A stretch of 64,000 nucleotides of DNA from Lewinella sp. 4G2 (GCF_001625015.1 NZ_LVWJ02000019.1:1-64000); one strand, 5' to 3'; shown: positions 43,850-53,874, counted from the first letter of the stretch. Numbers and translations are program-made. The notes: generated by a model not told the origin, from the letters alone.

Positions 43850-46282
43850 TTAATGGATAATCACCCGCTTAACCAGGGTTGCGTCCCCTACCTGAACTTT
43901 CAATAGATAGATCCCACTTTCATAGCCCCGAAGATCCAGTGTGGCCTCAGTCTCAATATCTCGGCGCAGTAGCCGGCCTTGGTTATCCCACACCTCAATG
44001 GACTGAATTTGACCCTCAGCCGAGATTTGAAATAGCCCGTTACTCGGGTTCGGATATACCCGAAATTCAATATCACTATCCATCAGTCGCGTGGTTGATG
44101 TCGGCGGCTCCGATGGGCATTCGCAGTCATTATCGTAGACCTCGAACTCGGCGAGGCTCGACCAGGTACTGCTAACCTTTTTGGTGATCAGCCGCACGTA
44201 ACGGGCCGGCTGCCGGTCGAAATTGCGGTAGATTTTGACACCACCGGACGTCTCCTCATAATCCCCTAAAATCCTCCAGTTGGAGCCGTCCACGGAAGCT
44301 TCGAGAATATATTCGGTTCCAAAGAAGAAGGGGTTCCACAGCAGGCGGATGGCGGAAATTCCCCGCAGGGTATCCAGCGTCAGCGTGACGGTGTCTTCCG
44401 GGCTGCCGAAGGCATTACTCCAGGTGGTGTTGATGTCTCCATCAATCGCCTTGTCCGCCGAGTTATCCGCATCGAGTTGGGATGTGGCCACCACTGAGCC
44501 CAGTACGGAAAACGCAGGGCCAGCCTCGTAACGCTCGTCCAGCCAGACGGGAACGTCTGCCATTCTGAGCCCGCCTCCCAGGGCCTCAAATTCCGTAACC
44601 GGCATCGTATGGTAGCGGGGGAGATAACAACTCATGTGCCCTTCCCACCAGTTGGTCCCGATCAGCTTGGGGTCGTAGGCAGAACCGGCCCAGTCACCTA
44701 CGGACCAGTCCACGACGTCCTCGCTTGGTGCCAAGCTAGTGTACCAATCTTCGGCCGAGCCATCCGTATCGGATTTGTCCCGCACTGAAACCCAACGCAA
44801 CATTAAGCCGTGGTTGGATTGGGTACCGGCATTCACCCAGTTGATGCCATTTGCCGCGGTGGCATTTGCGGGTCGGTCCTCCGGCCGGGAGTACACGATG
44901 ATGTACTTGCGGTCCGCATCGATGATGACCTCCTCGTCGGCAATGGAATGGATCGTCGTAGCTGGTAAGGGAGAAAGGGGGTCGGGGTCAATCCCACCAA
45001 TGCTCCAAAAGCGGACCTGGCCACTTTCCATGGTAGCCGCACCTGGACCTGTATCAGGAAAGGTCGGTAGCTTACCCGTCAGGACGACCACCTGACCGGG
45101 TAACAGATCGATGTTCCGGCCGAGGTAATTACAGTAATTATTCGTCGTAGCGTGCGGCTCGTAATTAGCGGGCGCAGCCTGGAATTCCCCCCGGCCCGTC
45201 CAGCCGAGGTGGACGTCGGCCACCCGTCGGGCGCTGTCCCGATCGTTCCAGCCATTCGCCACGGCAACTCCGGAGAGAATGCTGCGGCTGATGCCCCACG
45301 ATTTGTAGAATCCTTCGTTGGGCCCGTAGTTCGGGTTGGCCGCTGTCACCTTATTTTGATTAGGGACGGTTGTATCCGCACGAGCCTGCAAGGTGGAAAA
45401 ATCGGAACCAATGAAGAAGCGTTCCCCGGTAGCCAACTCGTAGCTCACCCGGGGCATCTCCACCCCACCGAGAGGTCCCGTTCCGTCGTCCGGTCGGTAG
45501 ATCCGGACCCAGAGGGCACCCAAATTCCAGGGTGCTGGTTCCGCCCGGGGCTGCTGGAGGATGTCCTTGTAGCCCAGCACGCCCTGATGCACGAGGAGGG
45601 CTCCGGCCAATCGGTTCCCTTCAATGCGGTAGGGATAGACGAATTGATTATCGTTTTGCGCTACCGGATCTCCGGTTACCAGATCAATCTCGAACCGGTA
45701 GCTACGGTTCTCCGCAGTACGGTCCGCCCCCAGTCGGAAGGGATTGACGTGGCCCGGAAGAGGTTCAATGTCGGCATCTACCAGCGATACCTCCGCCTGG
45801 CCGAATTGGCGTTCCGCGTAGTACTCCCTCCCGTTGAAAGGTGCGGTTATTTGAAAGGAGAAAAAGCGGGCCCGTGGGAACTCACCCTCAATGATCATCT
45901 TACTTCCGAATGGGGCCAGTGCCGTACCTAAAAACAAATAGGTCGCTTTGGGTTCCGGGATCCCGCCCCGCAAACTATCTAAATCGACCGGCCGGGCGAA
46001 ACGCGTTGCCCAGGTCTCTCCGGGTTCCACGTCTTCGGGCCGCTTTAGGTAGAAATCCTTACTATCGGTAATACCCGCCGGAATCAAGTTAGCGGGAATG
46101 CGTGCGTCGGCGTCGCCCCGGTGCCAGGCACGGATGTACTCCGTCAGGCCCTCCGAAATCGCTTCGGCTTCCATGACCAGATCGTCGGGTTCCGCGAAAG
46201 GGTAAGGGTCGGAAGGCGGAAGACAGGCCACGAGACCAGTTAGAATAAGTAGAAGGACGAGACTCCTGATCAGTACGCGCAT
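43850..46282 (-). CDS. Large secreted lipoprotein-like protein with F5/8C domain and T9SS sorting domain
   Basis: 810 residues. The first ~20 residues end LTGLVACLPP, a lipobox-like site. A long region of unknown fold (about 30-590) follows, with conserved-looking YEPHATTNNYCNYLGRNI and SNHGLMLRWVS. Then an F5/8 type C (discoidin) domain (GSVVATSQLDADNSADKAID, about 610-740) that usually binds sugars, and a T9SS type A sorting domain (VYPNPSNGLFQISAEGQ ... YESGIYLLKV). A lipobox and a T9SS domain in one protein conflict, since the T9SS cleaves its domain and attaches its own anchor. The Cys may not be lipidated. Carbohydrate binding at the surface is likely. Confidence 0.87.
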   Translation of the reverse strand: MRVLIRSLVLLLILTGLVACLPPSDPYPFAEPDDLVMEAEAISEGLTEYIRAWHRGDADARIPANLIPAGITDSKDFYLKRPEDVEPGETWATRFARPVDLDSLRGGIPEPKATYLFLGTALAPFGSKMIIEGEFPRARFFSFQITAPFNGREYYAERQFGQAEVSLVDADIEPLPGHVNPFRLGADRTAENRSYRFEIDLVTGDPVAQNDNQFVYPYRIEGNRLAGALLVHQGVLGYKDILQQPRAEPAPWNLGALWVRIYRPDDGTGPLGGVEMPRVSYELATGERFFIGSDFSTLQARADTTVPNQNKVTAANPNYGPNEGFYKSWGISRSILSGVAVANGWNDRDSARRVADVHLGWTGRGEFQAAPANYEPHATTNNYCNYLGRNIDLLPGQVVVLTGKLPTFPDTGPGAATMESGQVRFWSIGGIDPDPLSPLPATTIHSIADEEVIIDADRKYIIVYSRPEDRPANATAANGINWVNAGTQSNHGLMLRWVSVRDKSDTDGSAEDWYTSLAPSEDVVDWSVGDWAGSAYDPKLIGTNWWEGHMSCYLPRYHTMPVTEFEALGGGLRMADVPVWLDERYEAGPAFSVLGSVVATSQLDADNSADKAIDGDINTTWSNAFGSPEDTVTLTLDTLRGISAIRLLWNPFFFGTEYILEASVDGSNWRILGDYEETSGGVKIYRNFDRQPARYVRLITKKVSSTWSSLAEFEVYDNDCECPSEPPTSTTRLMDSDIEFRVYPNPSNGLFQISAEGQIQSIEVWDNQGRLLRRDIETEATLDLRGYESGIYLLKVQVGDATLVKRVIIH

Positions 46283-46377
46283 ACAAAAGCAGAATTGAAG
46301 CGGGGGCTTAGTTTACCTTCCCAAAGCTACCGGCACGTCGCGGCTCGCTGATTGATCTTTATCAATTTAGCCTTTCC

Positions 46378-46980
46378 TTAAATCGGCTTGCGAATGCGGC
46401 TCAGCGTCTCTTGCGTGATGCCCAGGAAAGATGCGATGTACTTCAGGTAACTCCGCTGCAGGAGTTGGGGGTGGCGGGCCACCAGGGTTTCGTATTTCTC
46501 CAGGGCGCTTCCCTTACGCAGGATCTCGTTGATCATCCCCGCTGCCAAAAATGCTTCCTCCATCAGGATGCGGCCGAGGCGGTTGAAATCCGGATACTTG
46601 TCGTACAGGTGTTGCAAGTTGGCGTAACTCAGCCGGTACAGCACCGCCGGTTCCAACAGTTCCACGTTTTCCCGTGTCGGTGTTTGCCGGAGAAAAGACT
46701 CTAGCGAAACCAGGATCTCTCCTTCCGACCAAAACCAGGAGGTGGACTCCTTCCCTTCGGCATCGTGGTAATAGCCACGGGCAAATCCTTTTTCCACGAA
46801 GTAGAGGTAACGGCAGGTATCTCCTGCTCGCAAGAGGACGGCCCCCTTTTCCAGCTCCATGCGGCGAATGCAACTCAGTACCTCCGTAATGGCTTCCGCC
46901 GGCAGGTCCTCGAAACCGGAGAGTGCGTTGAGAAAGGGAGACTCCATACTACGTAAGGTAGGTGCTGGTGCGCGATTCAT
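46378..46980 (-). CDS. Crp/Fnr-family transcriptional regulator
   Basis: 200 residues. A cyclic-nucleotide-binding β-barrel (KGAVLLRAGDTCRYLYFVEK, about 43-62; GEILVSLESFLRQTP) is followed by a linker helix and a C-terminal helix-turn-helix (YLKYIASFLGITQETLSRIR). The usual Arg-Ser cAMP site of true Crp is not evident, so the effector is open. The ATG at 46947 (MESPFLNALSGF) may be the true start rather than the one at 46980. A 210-bp AT-rich gap follows towards the methyltransferase gene. Confidence 0.88.
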   Translation of the reverse strand: MNRAPAPTLRSMESPFLNALSGFEDLPAEAITEVLSCIRRMELEKGAVLLRAGDTCRYLYFVEKGFARGYYHDAEGKESTSWFWSEGEILVSLESFLRQTPTRENVELLEPAVLYRLSYANLQHLYDKYPDFNRLGRILMEEAFLAAGMINEILRKGSALEKYETLVARHPQLLQRSYLKYIASFLGITQETLSRIRKPI

Positions 46981-47191
46981 TCAATTTGCAAGAAACTGTT
47001 TTATTCAATTGGTATTGATAAATAAAAAATATCCTCTAGTTCAAGAAAAAGTCTAACGCAACTTAGCTAATTTCATGAGAAATTTTGACCTAGCAATTAA
47101 TATGGTCCTAAGAAGATAAAGGCAGCCTGAATTACTTGTATTCTTTGGTAATTTGAAGAGATGCAATTAAATCGAATGGGAATCCGAGCTT

Positions 47192-48016
47192 TTAGTACGC
47201 AAGGTGTAGCGCAAAATGCTTCGGCACGCTAACCGATGGATCCACTACCACTAAGCCTGTTTTATACAAATCGATGGAGTAAGAGGTTTCAGGATTTTGG
47301 CGGATGATATCCCATGCTTCTTTCATACCGTTCGTCCAGTAAATATCGTCAAAAATCCATACCGAAGGCCGAGTGGAAACCTTTAGCAGTTTTTCATAAT
47401 ACTCTAGCGTCGGACCTTTTTGATGATTGCCATCGATAAATAAAAGATCAAAGTCTTGATGGCGGTCGATCATGTCATCGAACGTATCTTCATATTTGCC
47501 TTCAATCACCTCGAAACGGTCTTCATTAGTAATTGCCTTAAATTGATTCCTACTAATTTCAACGTAGCGTGGCATCCCCTCCATCGTTACTAATTGGCTA
47601 TCTGAATTGTGGCGAAGTGCTTCCAATAAATACGATCCGGACACCCCTAAATTGGTGCCAATCTCTAACACTTTCTTGGCTTCAAATTCACTCGCTAAAG
47701 CATAAATTAGTCGTGCCCATATTTTTGGCGAGGTTGCTGCTTTACATACGTTACTAATGGTTTCAGTATCGTCGGAGCCAAACACTTTAAAATCTACAAT
47801 TTCGGTGCTCCCCAGCAACTGATTTCGGTAGCTTTCTACCCGATCAAAGGCAGCCTGATCCTCAGGTGAAAAATCATTCGCCTCCGCTTTCAGTAAACAA
47901 TCCACTACTTTGAGCAAGGTTGAGTTGCCCGTCGCTCGCATATCTTCAAGCCTTTGCTTGTGATTTATACGACGCATAGTGATATTAAGGTGCTTCTTTA
48001 CTCGGCTAAGAATCAT
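47192..48016 (-). CDS. SAM-dependent methyltransferase, AT-rich gene
   Basis: 274 residues from the ATG at 48016; a GTG at 48052 is less likely. The SAM motif is KKVLEIGTNLGVSGSYL (about 116-132), followed by DLLFIDGNHQKGPTLEYY and an FDDIYWTNGM metal-binding-like DD, as in catechol-type and caffeoyl-CoA-like O-methyltransferases. Base composition is clearly more AT-rich than neighbours, with codons such as ATT, AAA and AAT common. The flanks are AT-rich too, which suggests foreign origin. Substrate unknown. A TACCTTTC element lies 19 nt upstream (48035-48042). Confidence 0.85.
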   Translation of the reverse strand: MILSRVKKHLNITMRRINHKQRLEDMRATGNSTLLKVVDCLLKAEANDFSPEDQAAFDRVESYRNQLLGSTEIVDFKVFGSDDTETISNVCKAATSPKIWARLIYALASEFEAKKVLEIGTNLGVSGSYLLEALRHNSDSQLVTMEGMPRYVEISRNQFKAITNEDRFEVIEGKYEDTFDDMIDRHQDFDLLFIDGNHQKGPTLEYYEKLLKVSTRPSVWIFDDIYWTNGMKEAWDIIRQNPETSYSIDLYKTGLVVVDPSVSVPKHFALHLAY

Positions 48017-48124
48017 GAGTACTTTATAATTTTTGGAAAGGTACAAAAGCACCGTGGTTATTGGCCGAAGGAAATCTCAGGGCTTGAAATCAGGTGTTAC
48101 TACTGCCCACAAACGTAGCTAGCC

Positions 48125-49705
48125 TCACACATCCCGCCGCGGGCTAGGTTGCTCCCCCGCCATATAGACTTCCATACTCTCGGGCATAACATGCTTCGCC
48201 CAGATCTCGGGTAGCAAGTTTTGCGCTTCCGCCGACCGGCGCACGGCCCAGTAACGATCCATATTTTCGGAAGTCGCCTCAGCAAAGTCCACAATCGGCG
48301 CGGGATAATCGGTGGTGGAGAAATCGTACAGTTGCCGTTCGAGTTCCGTTAGCCGGTGGGGATAATGGCACCACGGTGCGGGGATCCGCCGCAACTCGGG
48401 GAGCCAGCGGTGGACGAACTCTCCCTTCTTATCGTACCGCTCTCCCTGCAAATATGGATTATAGTTGCGAGGCGGGTGGTAGCCCGTCGTCCCCGCCTGC
48501 ATCTGGAATTGCCCGTAGTGAATCCCCGGATCGTAATCCAGGAACAGCGAGCCGAGGAAGGTGGCCACGGGCCGGAAGTCCAACCACAACACGAAGGTGG
48601 CAAACGTAACGAGCATCGCCCGGCTGCGGAAGTTGATCCAGCCCGTAGCCCGTAGGCAGCGGATGTTGGCGTCGATCATCGGGAAACCGGTAGCGGCACT
48701 GCGAAAGGCGTCGAGATCCGGGCCCGAGGTGTGGCGTCCCAGTTTCAGGAAGGCCCGGTTGATGGGTTTGAATTCGATCTGCCACTCCGCCTCCAACTTC
48801 TGAAAGTAATGAGCTCGCCACCAGAGTCGTTCGCGGAACATCTTCATGTCCTTCCGGAAGGCCGGTTTGATGTCGGCTGACTTCGCCCACTGAAACACCT
48901 CCCGTAGCGAAACGCATCCGTGAGCTAGGTAGGTACTCATCCGGCTACAACTACGGCGGCTGAGGGAAGGGTTACCGATTTGCCGGATGTAGCCCCTCCC
49001 CCGCTCGGTCGTAAAGCTTTTGAGGTAACGCCAGGCAGTGGTCTCCCCTCCTGGTTGAAAGCGTGGGTCGGGTGGCCCGGGGTCGGGTACGTAGCGTCCG
49101 GGTTGGCTTGGGTGGAGGGCCGTCTGCCCCTTTGCCTGGGTAAAGTCCTTGGCAAACCCGTCAGCCAACTTCGCAATGGGTAGTCCAGATTCACCCGGCG
49201 GTAGGATCTGGGCAGCTTGCCAATTACAGTGCACCGGCGGCAGCGCCAAAAAATCGTCCAGCTTTTCGGCGAACCCCAGACGGTGTTTACGTCCGCGGAT
49301 GACGCCGTCCTGCACGAATTCTTGCCATTCGACTCCGTGCTGCCGCGTCCAATCCCGGACGCGTCGATCGCGGTCGAAACTCAACTTGTGGCTGGTCTCC
49401 TGATGGCTAAAAATCGTGGCGATGTTTGCGGCCGCACGTAGGCCATCCAGCGCCTCCTCCACCTCGCCCCAGTAGATCGTCACCGGTAGTCCGCGCGTCT
49501 TCAAATCCACCAAACTTTGAGCCACGAAGTGCCAGTGCCGGGGGCTGTGCTTCGGGCTGGCCATGATGGACGGCTCGAAACAGTACAAAACCACGAAGGG
49601 CACTCCGGCCGCCACCGCCGCCGCCAGGGGAGCGTGGTCACGCGTGCGCAAATCGCGTTTGAGCCAGAGAATATTTCGCGTTTCGATAAGCTGATTGTTT
49701 AGCAC
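48125..49705 (-). CDS. DNA photolyase / cryptochrome family flavoprotein
   Basis: 526 residues. The N-terminal α/β photolyase domain (NILWLKRDLRTRDHAPLAAA, about 11-30) binds the light-harvesting cofactor. The C-terminal helical domain binds FAD (SRRSCSRMSTYLAHGCVSLR; FPMIDANIRCLRATGWINFR; FVLWLDFRPVATFLGSLFLD). It uses blue light to split pyrimidine dimers, or acts as a photoreceptor. Start is a GTG at 49705, the only start before the conserved NILWLKRDLR. A copy-like match to the short element occurs in frame (49231-49247, ALPPVHCN), probably by chance. Not in an operon. Confidence 0.92.
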   Translation of the reverse strand: MLNNQLIETRNILWLKRDLRTRDHAPLAAAVAAGVPFVVLYCFEPSIMASPKHSPRHWHFVAQSLVDLKTRGLPVTIYWGEVEEALDGLRAAANIATIFSHQETSHKLSFDRDRRVRDWTRQHGVEWQEFVQDGVIRGRKHRLGFAEKLDDFLALPPVHCNWQAAQILPPGESGLPIAKLADGFAKDFTQAKGQTALHPSQPGRYVPDPGPPDPRFQPGGETTAWRYLKSFTTERGRGYIRQIGNPSLSRRSCSRMSTYLAHGCVSLREVFQWAKSADIKPAFRKDMKMFRERLWWRAHYFQKLEAEWQIEFKPINRAFLKLGRHTSGPDLDAFRSAATGFPMIDANIRCLRATGWINFRSRAMLVTFATFVLWLDFRPVATFLGSLFLDYDPGIHYGQFQMQAGTTGYHPPRNYNPYLQGERYDKKGEFVHRWLPELRRIPAPWCHYPHRLTELERQLYDFSTTDYPAPIVDFAEATSENMDRYWAVRRSAEAQNLLPEIWAKHVMPESMEVYMAGEQPSPRRDV

Positions 49706-49785
49706 TTACTGGCAGTTGAACGGAAGAACGAGCACCTAGTTGCGCCAACACCGAGCAACCGGGGGTATCATATATTGAAGCAGTA

Positions 49786-49830
49786 GGCGCTGCCGCGGGT
49801 GCGGAGAAAATGGGCGAGCAATACGATGGA
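49786..49830 (+). repeat. Short element, intergenic copy before dnaE
   Basis: GGCGCTGCCGCGGGTGC (49786-49802) followed by GGAGAAAATGGGCGAGCAATA, which aligns with the right flank of the copies at 26772 and 56883. It lies in the dnaE upstream region, about 170 bp before the start codon. Confidence 0.65.
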
Positions 49831-49903
49831 ATTGTCCGCTGAAGACCCAACTTTATCCACACCGATGTGCATAAAAACTTGTCTCAAGATTGTTCTTTCT
49901 GCG

Positions 49904-49911
49904 TACCTTGT
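49904..49911 (+). promoter_or_regulatory. Candidate -7 promoter element of dnaE
   Basis: TACCTTGT with a TTG at 49879-49881, 22 bp upstream, lies 58 nt before the dnaE ATG. It is a weaker match to TAnnTTTG than those of recX or DUF3109. Confidence 0.35.
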
Positions 49912-49969
49912 AAAGCCCCGCCGCCGGCTTTTCCCGGACCGACTCCTAGTAACTATCTGACCAACGACT

Positions 49970-52900
49970 ATGCCTGAATTCTGCCACCTCCACTGCCACA
50001 CCCAGTACTCTTTGCTCGACGGCGCCTCGGAGATCGGACAGATGATGGACAAGGCCGCCGCCGACGGACAAAAGGGCGTGGCGATGACCGACCACGGCAA
50101 TATGTTCGGGGCCTTCAAGTTCGTCAACGAAGCCACGAAGCGGAACATCAAACCGATGATCGGCTGCGAATTTTACCTCGTCGAAGACCGCCACAAGAAA
50201 GCCTTCTCCCGCGCGGCCGGCGAAAAGGACAAGCGCTACCACCAGCTGATGCTGGCCAAGAACAAAAAGGGCTACCAGAACCTCTGTAAGCTCTGCTCCA
50301 TCGGCTACATCGAGGGACTTTACGGGAAGTACCCACGGATCGATAAGGAACTCATCGAAAAGTACCACGAAGGACTGATCGTGACGAGTTGCTGCATCGG
50401 TGCGGAAATCCCCCAACTACTCATCGCGGGAAAGGACGAGGAAGCCGAGCAAGCCCTCAAGTGGTGGCTCAACATTTTCGAGGACGACTATTACATCGAG
50501 ATCCAGCGCCACCGGGGTATCGAGGATATTGACCTCGGTAAGGACCGCGAAGGCCGCACCATCTACTCCGGTAAAAGCCAGGAAGACATCAACGTCAAGC
50601 TCCTCGCCTTGGCGATGAAGCACAACGTAAAGGTGATCTGTACCAACGATAGCCACTACGTCGAGGAGGAGGATTACCTGCCCCACGACCTGCTGCTGTG
50701 CGTTAATACCGGCAGCTTGAAGGAAGACCCCAAGCGCTTCAGTTTCCCCAGCTCCGATTTTTACTTCAAGAAGCAGGTGGAGATGGCCACCCTCTTCCAC
50801 GACCACCCGGAATCGGTGGCCAACACGATGGAGGTTTACGATAAGATCGAGGTCCTGACCCTGGCCCAGGACGTACTCCTGCCAAACTTCCCCATGCCGG
50901 CGGAGTTTGCGACCCAGGATGAGTACCTCCGCCACCTCACCTACGAGGGCGCCCGCAAACGCTACGGAGAGATCAACGAAGTGACGCGGGAACGGCTCGA
51001 TTTCGAGCTCGACGTCATCAAGGCCTCCGGTTACCCCGGCTACTTCCTCATTGTGCAGGACTTCACCACCGCCGCCCGGGAAATGGGCGTGAGCGTAGGT
51101 CCCGGCCGGGGTTCCGCTGCCGGATCCGCCGTGGCCTACTGCGTCGGAATCACCAACGTGGACCCGATCAAGTACGATCTCCTGTTTGAGAGATTCCTGA
51201 ACCCAGAGCGGGTATCGATGCCCGATATTGATATTGACTTCGACGACGTCGGCCGCCAGAAGGTGATCGATTACGTGATCGACAAGTACGGCCAGGAGCA
51301 GGTGGCCCAGATCATCACCTACGGTACGATGGCCGCTAAATCCTCTCTCCGCGACGTTGGTCGGGTAATGGATATTCCACTCAGTGAAGTTGACCGCGTA
51401 GCCAAATCCTTCCCCCTCCAACTCGGGGCCAGCCTGAACCAGGTATTGGCCGACGGCGACATCCACCCCAAGCTTAAGGGCAAACTCAACTCCGAGGACG
51501 CCGAGCGCGCCTACGCCTTCCGCGACCTCGCCGCCGGGAACGACGACATCGGGGAGATGATCCGTATGGCGAAGAAACTGGAAGGCTCCATCCGCAACAC
51601 CGGCATCCACGCCTGTGGCGTCGTCATCACCCCGGACGACGTGACCGACTACGTACCCGTCACCGCCGATAAGGATACGGGGATGTACGTCAGCCAGTTC
51701 GATAACTCCGTAGCCGAAGACGCCGGCCTGCTGAAGATGGACTTCCTGGGCCTTAAGACCCTGACCATCATCAAGGATGCCCTGCGGATGATAAAAGAAA
51801 ACCACGGGGTAGACATCGACGTCGATGAGCTTCCGCTCGATGACCTGAAGACCTACGAACTCTTCCAGCGGGGAGAAACCAACGGCATCTTCCAGTACGA
51901 ATCCGGCGGGATGCAGAAGCATATGAAGAACCTCAAACCAACCACGTTTGACGACCTCATTGCCATGAACGCCCTCTACCGCCCTGGCCCGCTGGAGTAC
52001 ATTCCCGAGTTCATCGAGCGGAAGCACGGCCGCAAGCCGATCGTGTACACCCTGGATGCCGAGGAACAATACCTGAAGGAGACCTTCGGTATCTACGTCT
52101 ACCAGGAGCAGATCATGTTGCTCTCCCAGTCCATCGCCAACTTCTCTAAGGGGGAGGCCGACGTGCTCCGGAAGGCAATGGGTAAAAAGAAAAAGGACGT
52201 CCTGGACAAGATGTACCCCAAGTTCCTCGAAGGCGGAAAGGTCAACGGCCACGCTGAAGACAAACTCGGTAAGATCTGGAAGGACTGGGAAGCTTTCGCC
52301 TCCTACGCCTTCAATAAATCTCACTCCACCTGTTACGCCCTGGTGGCCTACCACACGGCCTACCTCAAGGCCCACTACCCGGCGGAGTACATGGCGTCCG
52401 TCCTGACCCACAATAAGTCGGACCAGACCAAGATGACCTTCTTCCTCCGCGAGTGTAAGCGAATGGAGGTACCCGTACTGAGCCCGGACATCAACGAAAG
52501 CCAGTCGGAGTTTGCCGTCAACAAGGACGGCGCCATCCGCATTGGGATGACGGCCCTGAAGGGCGTGGGTGAAGGCCCTGTGGAGTCCATCCTGAAAGCC
52601 CGGGAGGACGGCCCGTTCGAAAGCCTCTTCAACCTCATGCAGCGGGTGGAGCCCGGAACCGTCAACAAGCGGGTACTGGAAGCCCTCGTCTACGCGGGTG
52701 GTTTTGATTGCTTCGAAAGTATGCACCGGGCCCAATACTTCGCCCCGAGTGAGAAGTACGATAGCTACCTGGAGCACGTGACGAAGTTCGCGAATGCCTA
52801 CCAGGCGCAACTGGCGTCCGCGGCCAATAGCCTGTTCGGCGCCATCCAGGAAGAAGTATTACCGGTGGAGCCCTCCGCCCCCGAAGCCGCGGAGTGGTTA

Positions 52901-53551
52901 CTGCCCATCAAGCTGGCTCACGAGAAGGAGGTTACCGGTGTTTACGTCTCCGGCCACCCCCTGGATGGCTACAAGCTGGAGATCGATAACTTCGTCACCT
53001 GTGGTCTTAACGAACTCAACCCGGAACGCTACGGCCGGCAAACCGTCAAACTGGCGGGCATGATCGTCTCGGCCCAGCACCGGGTAAGTAAGAACGGTAA
53101 TGGTTGGGGCATCTTCGTTTTGGGAGATTACGACGGCAGCATCGAATTCACCCTCTTCGGCGAGGACTATCAGAAGTTCCGCCACATCCTCCAGCAGGGG
53201 ACGGCGCTCTTCGTTACGGCCTTCTACAAAAAATCCTGGCGCAACGACGACCTGGAGCTCAACATCAAAGACGTGAAGCTACTCGAGGGTATCGGCCGCG
53301 ATCTGACGGAAGCCATCATCCTGAAATTCCAGGTGGGCAGCGTGACCGGTAAGATGGTCCGCGACCTCGACGAACTCTGCCAGCGCTTCCCCGGCCAGCA
53401 AAAGCTACGGATGGTTTTCATTGACAACCAGGAGCAAATGAAGCTCAAGATGTTCTCCCTCAAACGTACCGTGGATGCGGATACCGACTTTATAAAGGGT
53501 GTGGAACGATTGGGGGTGCAGTATGATTTGGCGCGAGGGCGGGCGAATTAG
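49970..53551 (+). CDS. dnaE: DNA polymerase III α subunit
   Basis: 1193 residues, the normal size of DnaE. It is the replicative polymerase subunit. The PHP domain (FCHLHCHTQYSLLDGASEIG, from residue 4) has intact metal-binding residues. The polymerase active site is SMPDIDIDFDD (about 416-426). FGIYVYQEQIM and SYAFNKSHSTCYALVAYHTA follow. A helix-hairpin-helix region, an OB-fold (IVSAQHRVSKNGNGWGIFVL, about 1025-1110) and a τ-binding-like tail complete it. It is a single gene with a candidate promoter upstream and low-complexity repeat directly after the stop. Confidence 0.98.
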   Translation: MPEFCHLHCHTQYSLLDGASEIGQMMDKAAADGQKGVAMTDHGNMFGAFKFVNEATKRNIKPMIGCEFYLVEDRHKKAFSRAAGEKDKRYHQLMLAKNKKGYQNLCKLCSIGYIEGLYGKYPRIDKELIEKYHEGLIVTSCCIGAEIPQLLIAGKDEEAEQALKWWLNIFEDDYYIEIQRHRGIEDIDLGKDREGRTIYSGKSQEDINVKLLALAMKHNVKVICTNDSHYVEEEDYLPHDLLLCVNTGSLKEDPKRFSFPSSDFYFKKQVEMATLFHDHPESVANTMEVYDKIEVLTLAQDVLLPNFPMPAEFATQDEYLRHLTYEGARKRYGEINEVTRERLDFELDVIKASGYPGYFLIVQDFTTAAREMGVSVGPGRGSAAGSAVAYCVGITNVDPIKYDLLFERFLNPERVSMPDIDIDFDDVGRQKVIDYVIDKYGQEQVAQIITYGTMAAKSSLRDVGRVMDIPLSEVDRVAKSFPLQLGASLNQVLADGDIHPKLKGKLNSEDAERAYAFRDLAAGNDDIGEMIRMAKKLEGSIRNTGIHACGVVITPDDVTDYVPVTADKDTGMYVSQFDNSVAEDAGLLKMDFLGLKTLTIIKDALRMIKENHGVDIDVDELPLDDLKTYELFQRGETNGIFQYESGGMQKHMKNLKPTTFDDLIAMNALYRPGPLEYIPEFIERKHGRKPIVYTLDAEEQYLKETFGIYVYQEQIMLLSQSIANFSKGEADVLRKAMGKKKKDVLDKMYPKFLEGGKVNGHAEDKLGKIWKDWEAFASYAFNKSHSTCYALVAYHTAYLKAHYPAEYMASVLTHNKSDQTKMTFFLRECKRMEVPVLSPDINESQSEFAVNKDGAIRIGMTALKGVGEGPVESILKAREDGPFESLFNLMQRVEPGTVNKRVLEALVYAGGFDCFESMHRAQYFAPSEKYDSYLEHVTKFANAYQAQLASAANSLFGAIQEEVLPVEPSAPEAAEWLLPIKLAHEKEVTGVYVSGHPLDGYKLEIDNFVTCGLNELNPERYGRQTVKLAGMIVSAQHRVSKNGNGWGIFVLGDYDGSIEFTLFGEDYQKFRHILQQGTALFVTAFYKKSWRNDDLELNIKDVKLLEGIGRDLTEAIILKFQVGSVTGKMVRDLDELCQRFPGQQKLRMVFIDNQEQMKLKMFSLKRTVDADTDFIKGVERLGVQYDLARGRAN

Positions 53552-53874
53552 GAGAGGACTTTAGATTTTAGAAGTTAGATTTTAGACCGCGACCAGCCAA
53601 AATCCGACGTCTCATCGTTGGGGGTCTGCCGACCTTTATCCTCTTGTCGCCCTCCCTCACAGCTGTCCTAGAAGTAAGTTTCTCAAAGAAGTTTAAGGAG
53701 TTAGAGACGAATAAGAAGCAACGCCAAAACATCTTAAACCTCTCTGCCGCCTTAATCTCCTTTGCGCAACCAGCGCGCAGCGCCCCAAATAATAAACCTC
53801 AGTTTACCTCCGGATGGGGTGTGGACCGGCTAGATATGTAGTATGGTTTAGCTAGAAGTTGAGCAAATTAGTGG
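53552..53874. repeat. TTAGATTTTAGA repeats after dnaE and a pyrimidine-rich repeat
   Basis: GGACTTTAGATTTTAGAAG starts 5 bp after the dnaE stop and continues as TTAGATTTTAGACC, followed by a weak inverse (53590-53610). The third copy of the 37.4-kb family (TCTCTGCCGCCTTAATCTCC, TTTGCGCAACCAGCGCG) lies at 53743-53785. AAGAAGTTTAAGGAG precedes it. I see no gene in this 320-bp gap. Confidence 0.6.

Noticed and set aside
49231-49247. Short repeat inserted in the photolyase gene
   Set aside because: Only the core matches, flanks do not, and the protein shows no extra residues there that I can identify.
50417-52810. 797-codon open frame antisense to dnaE
   Set aside because: It lies wholly inside dnaE, whose motifs are complete. 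Long antisense frames are expected from GC-rich third positions, and the translation shows no known family.
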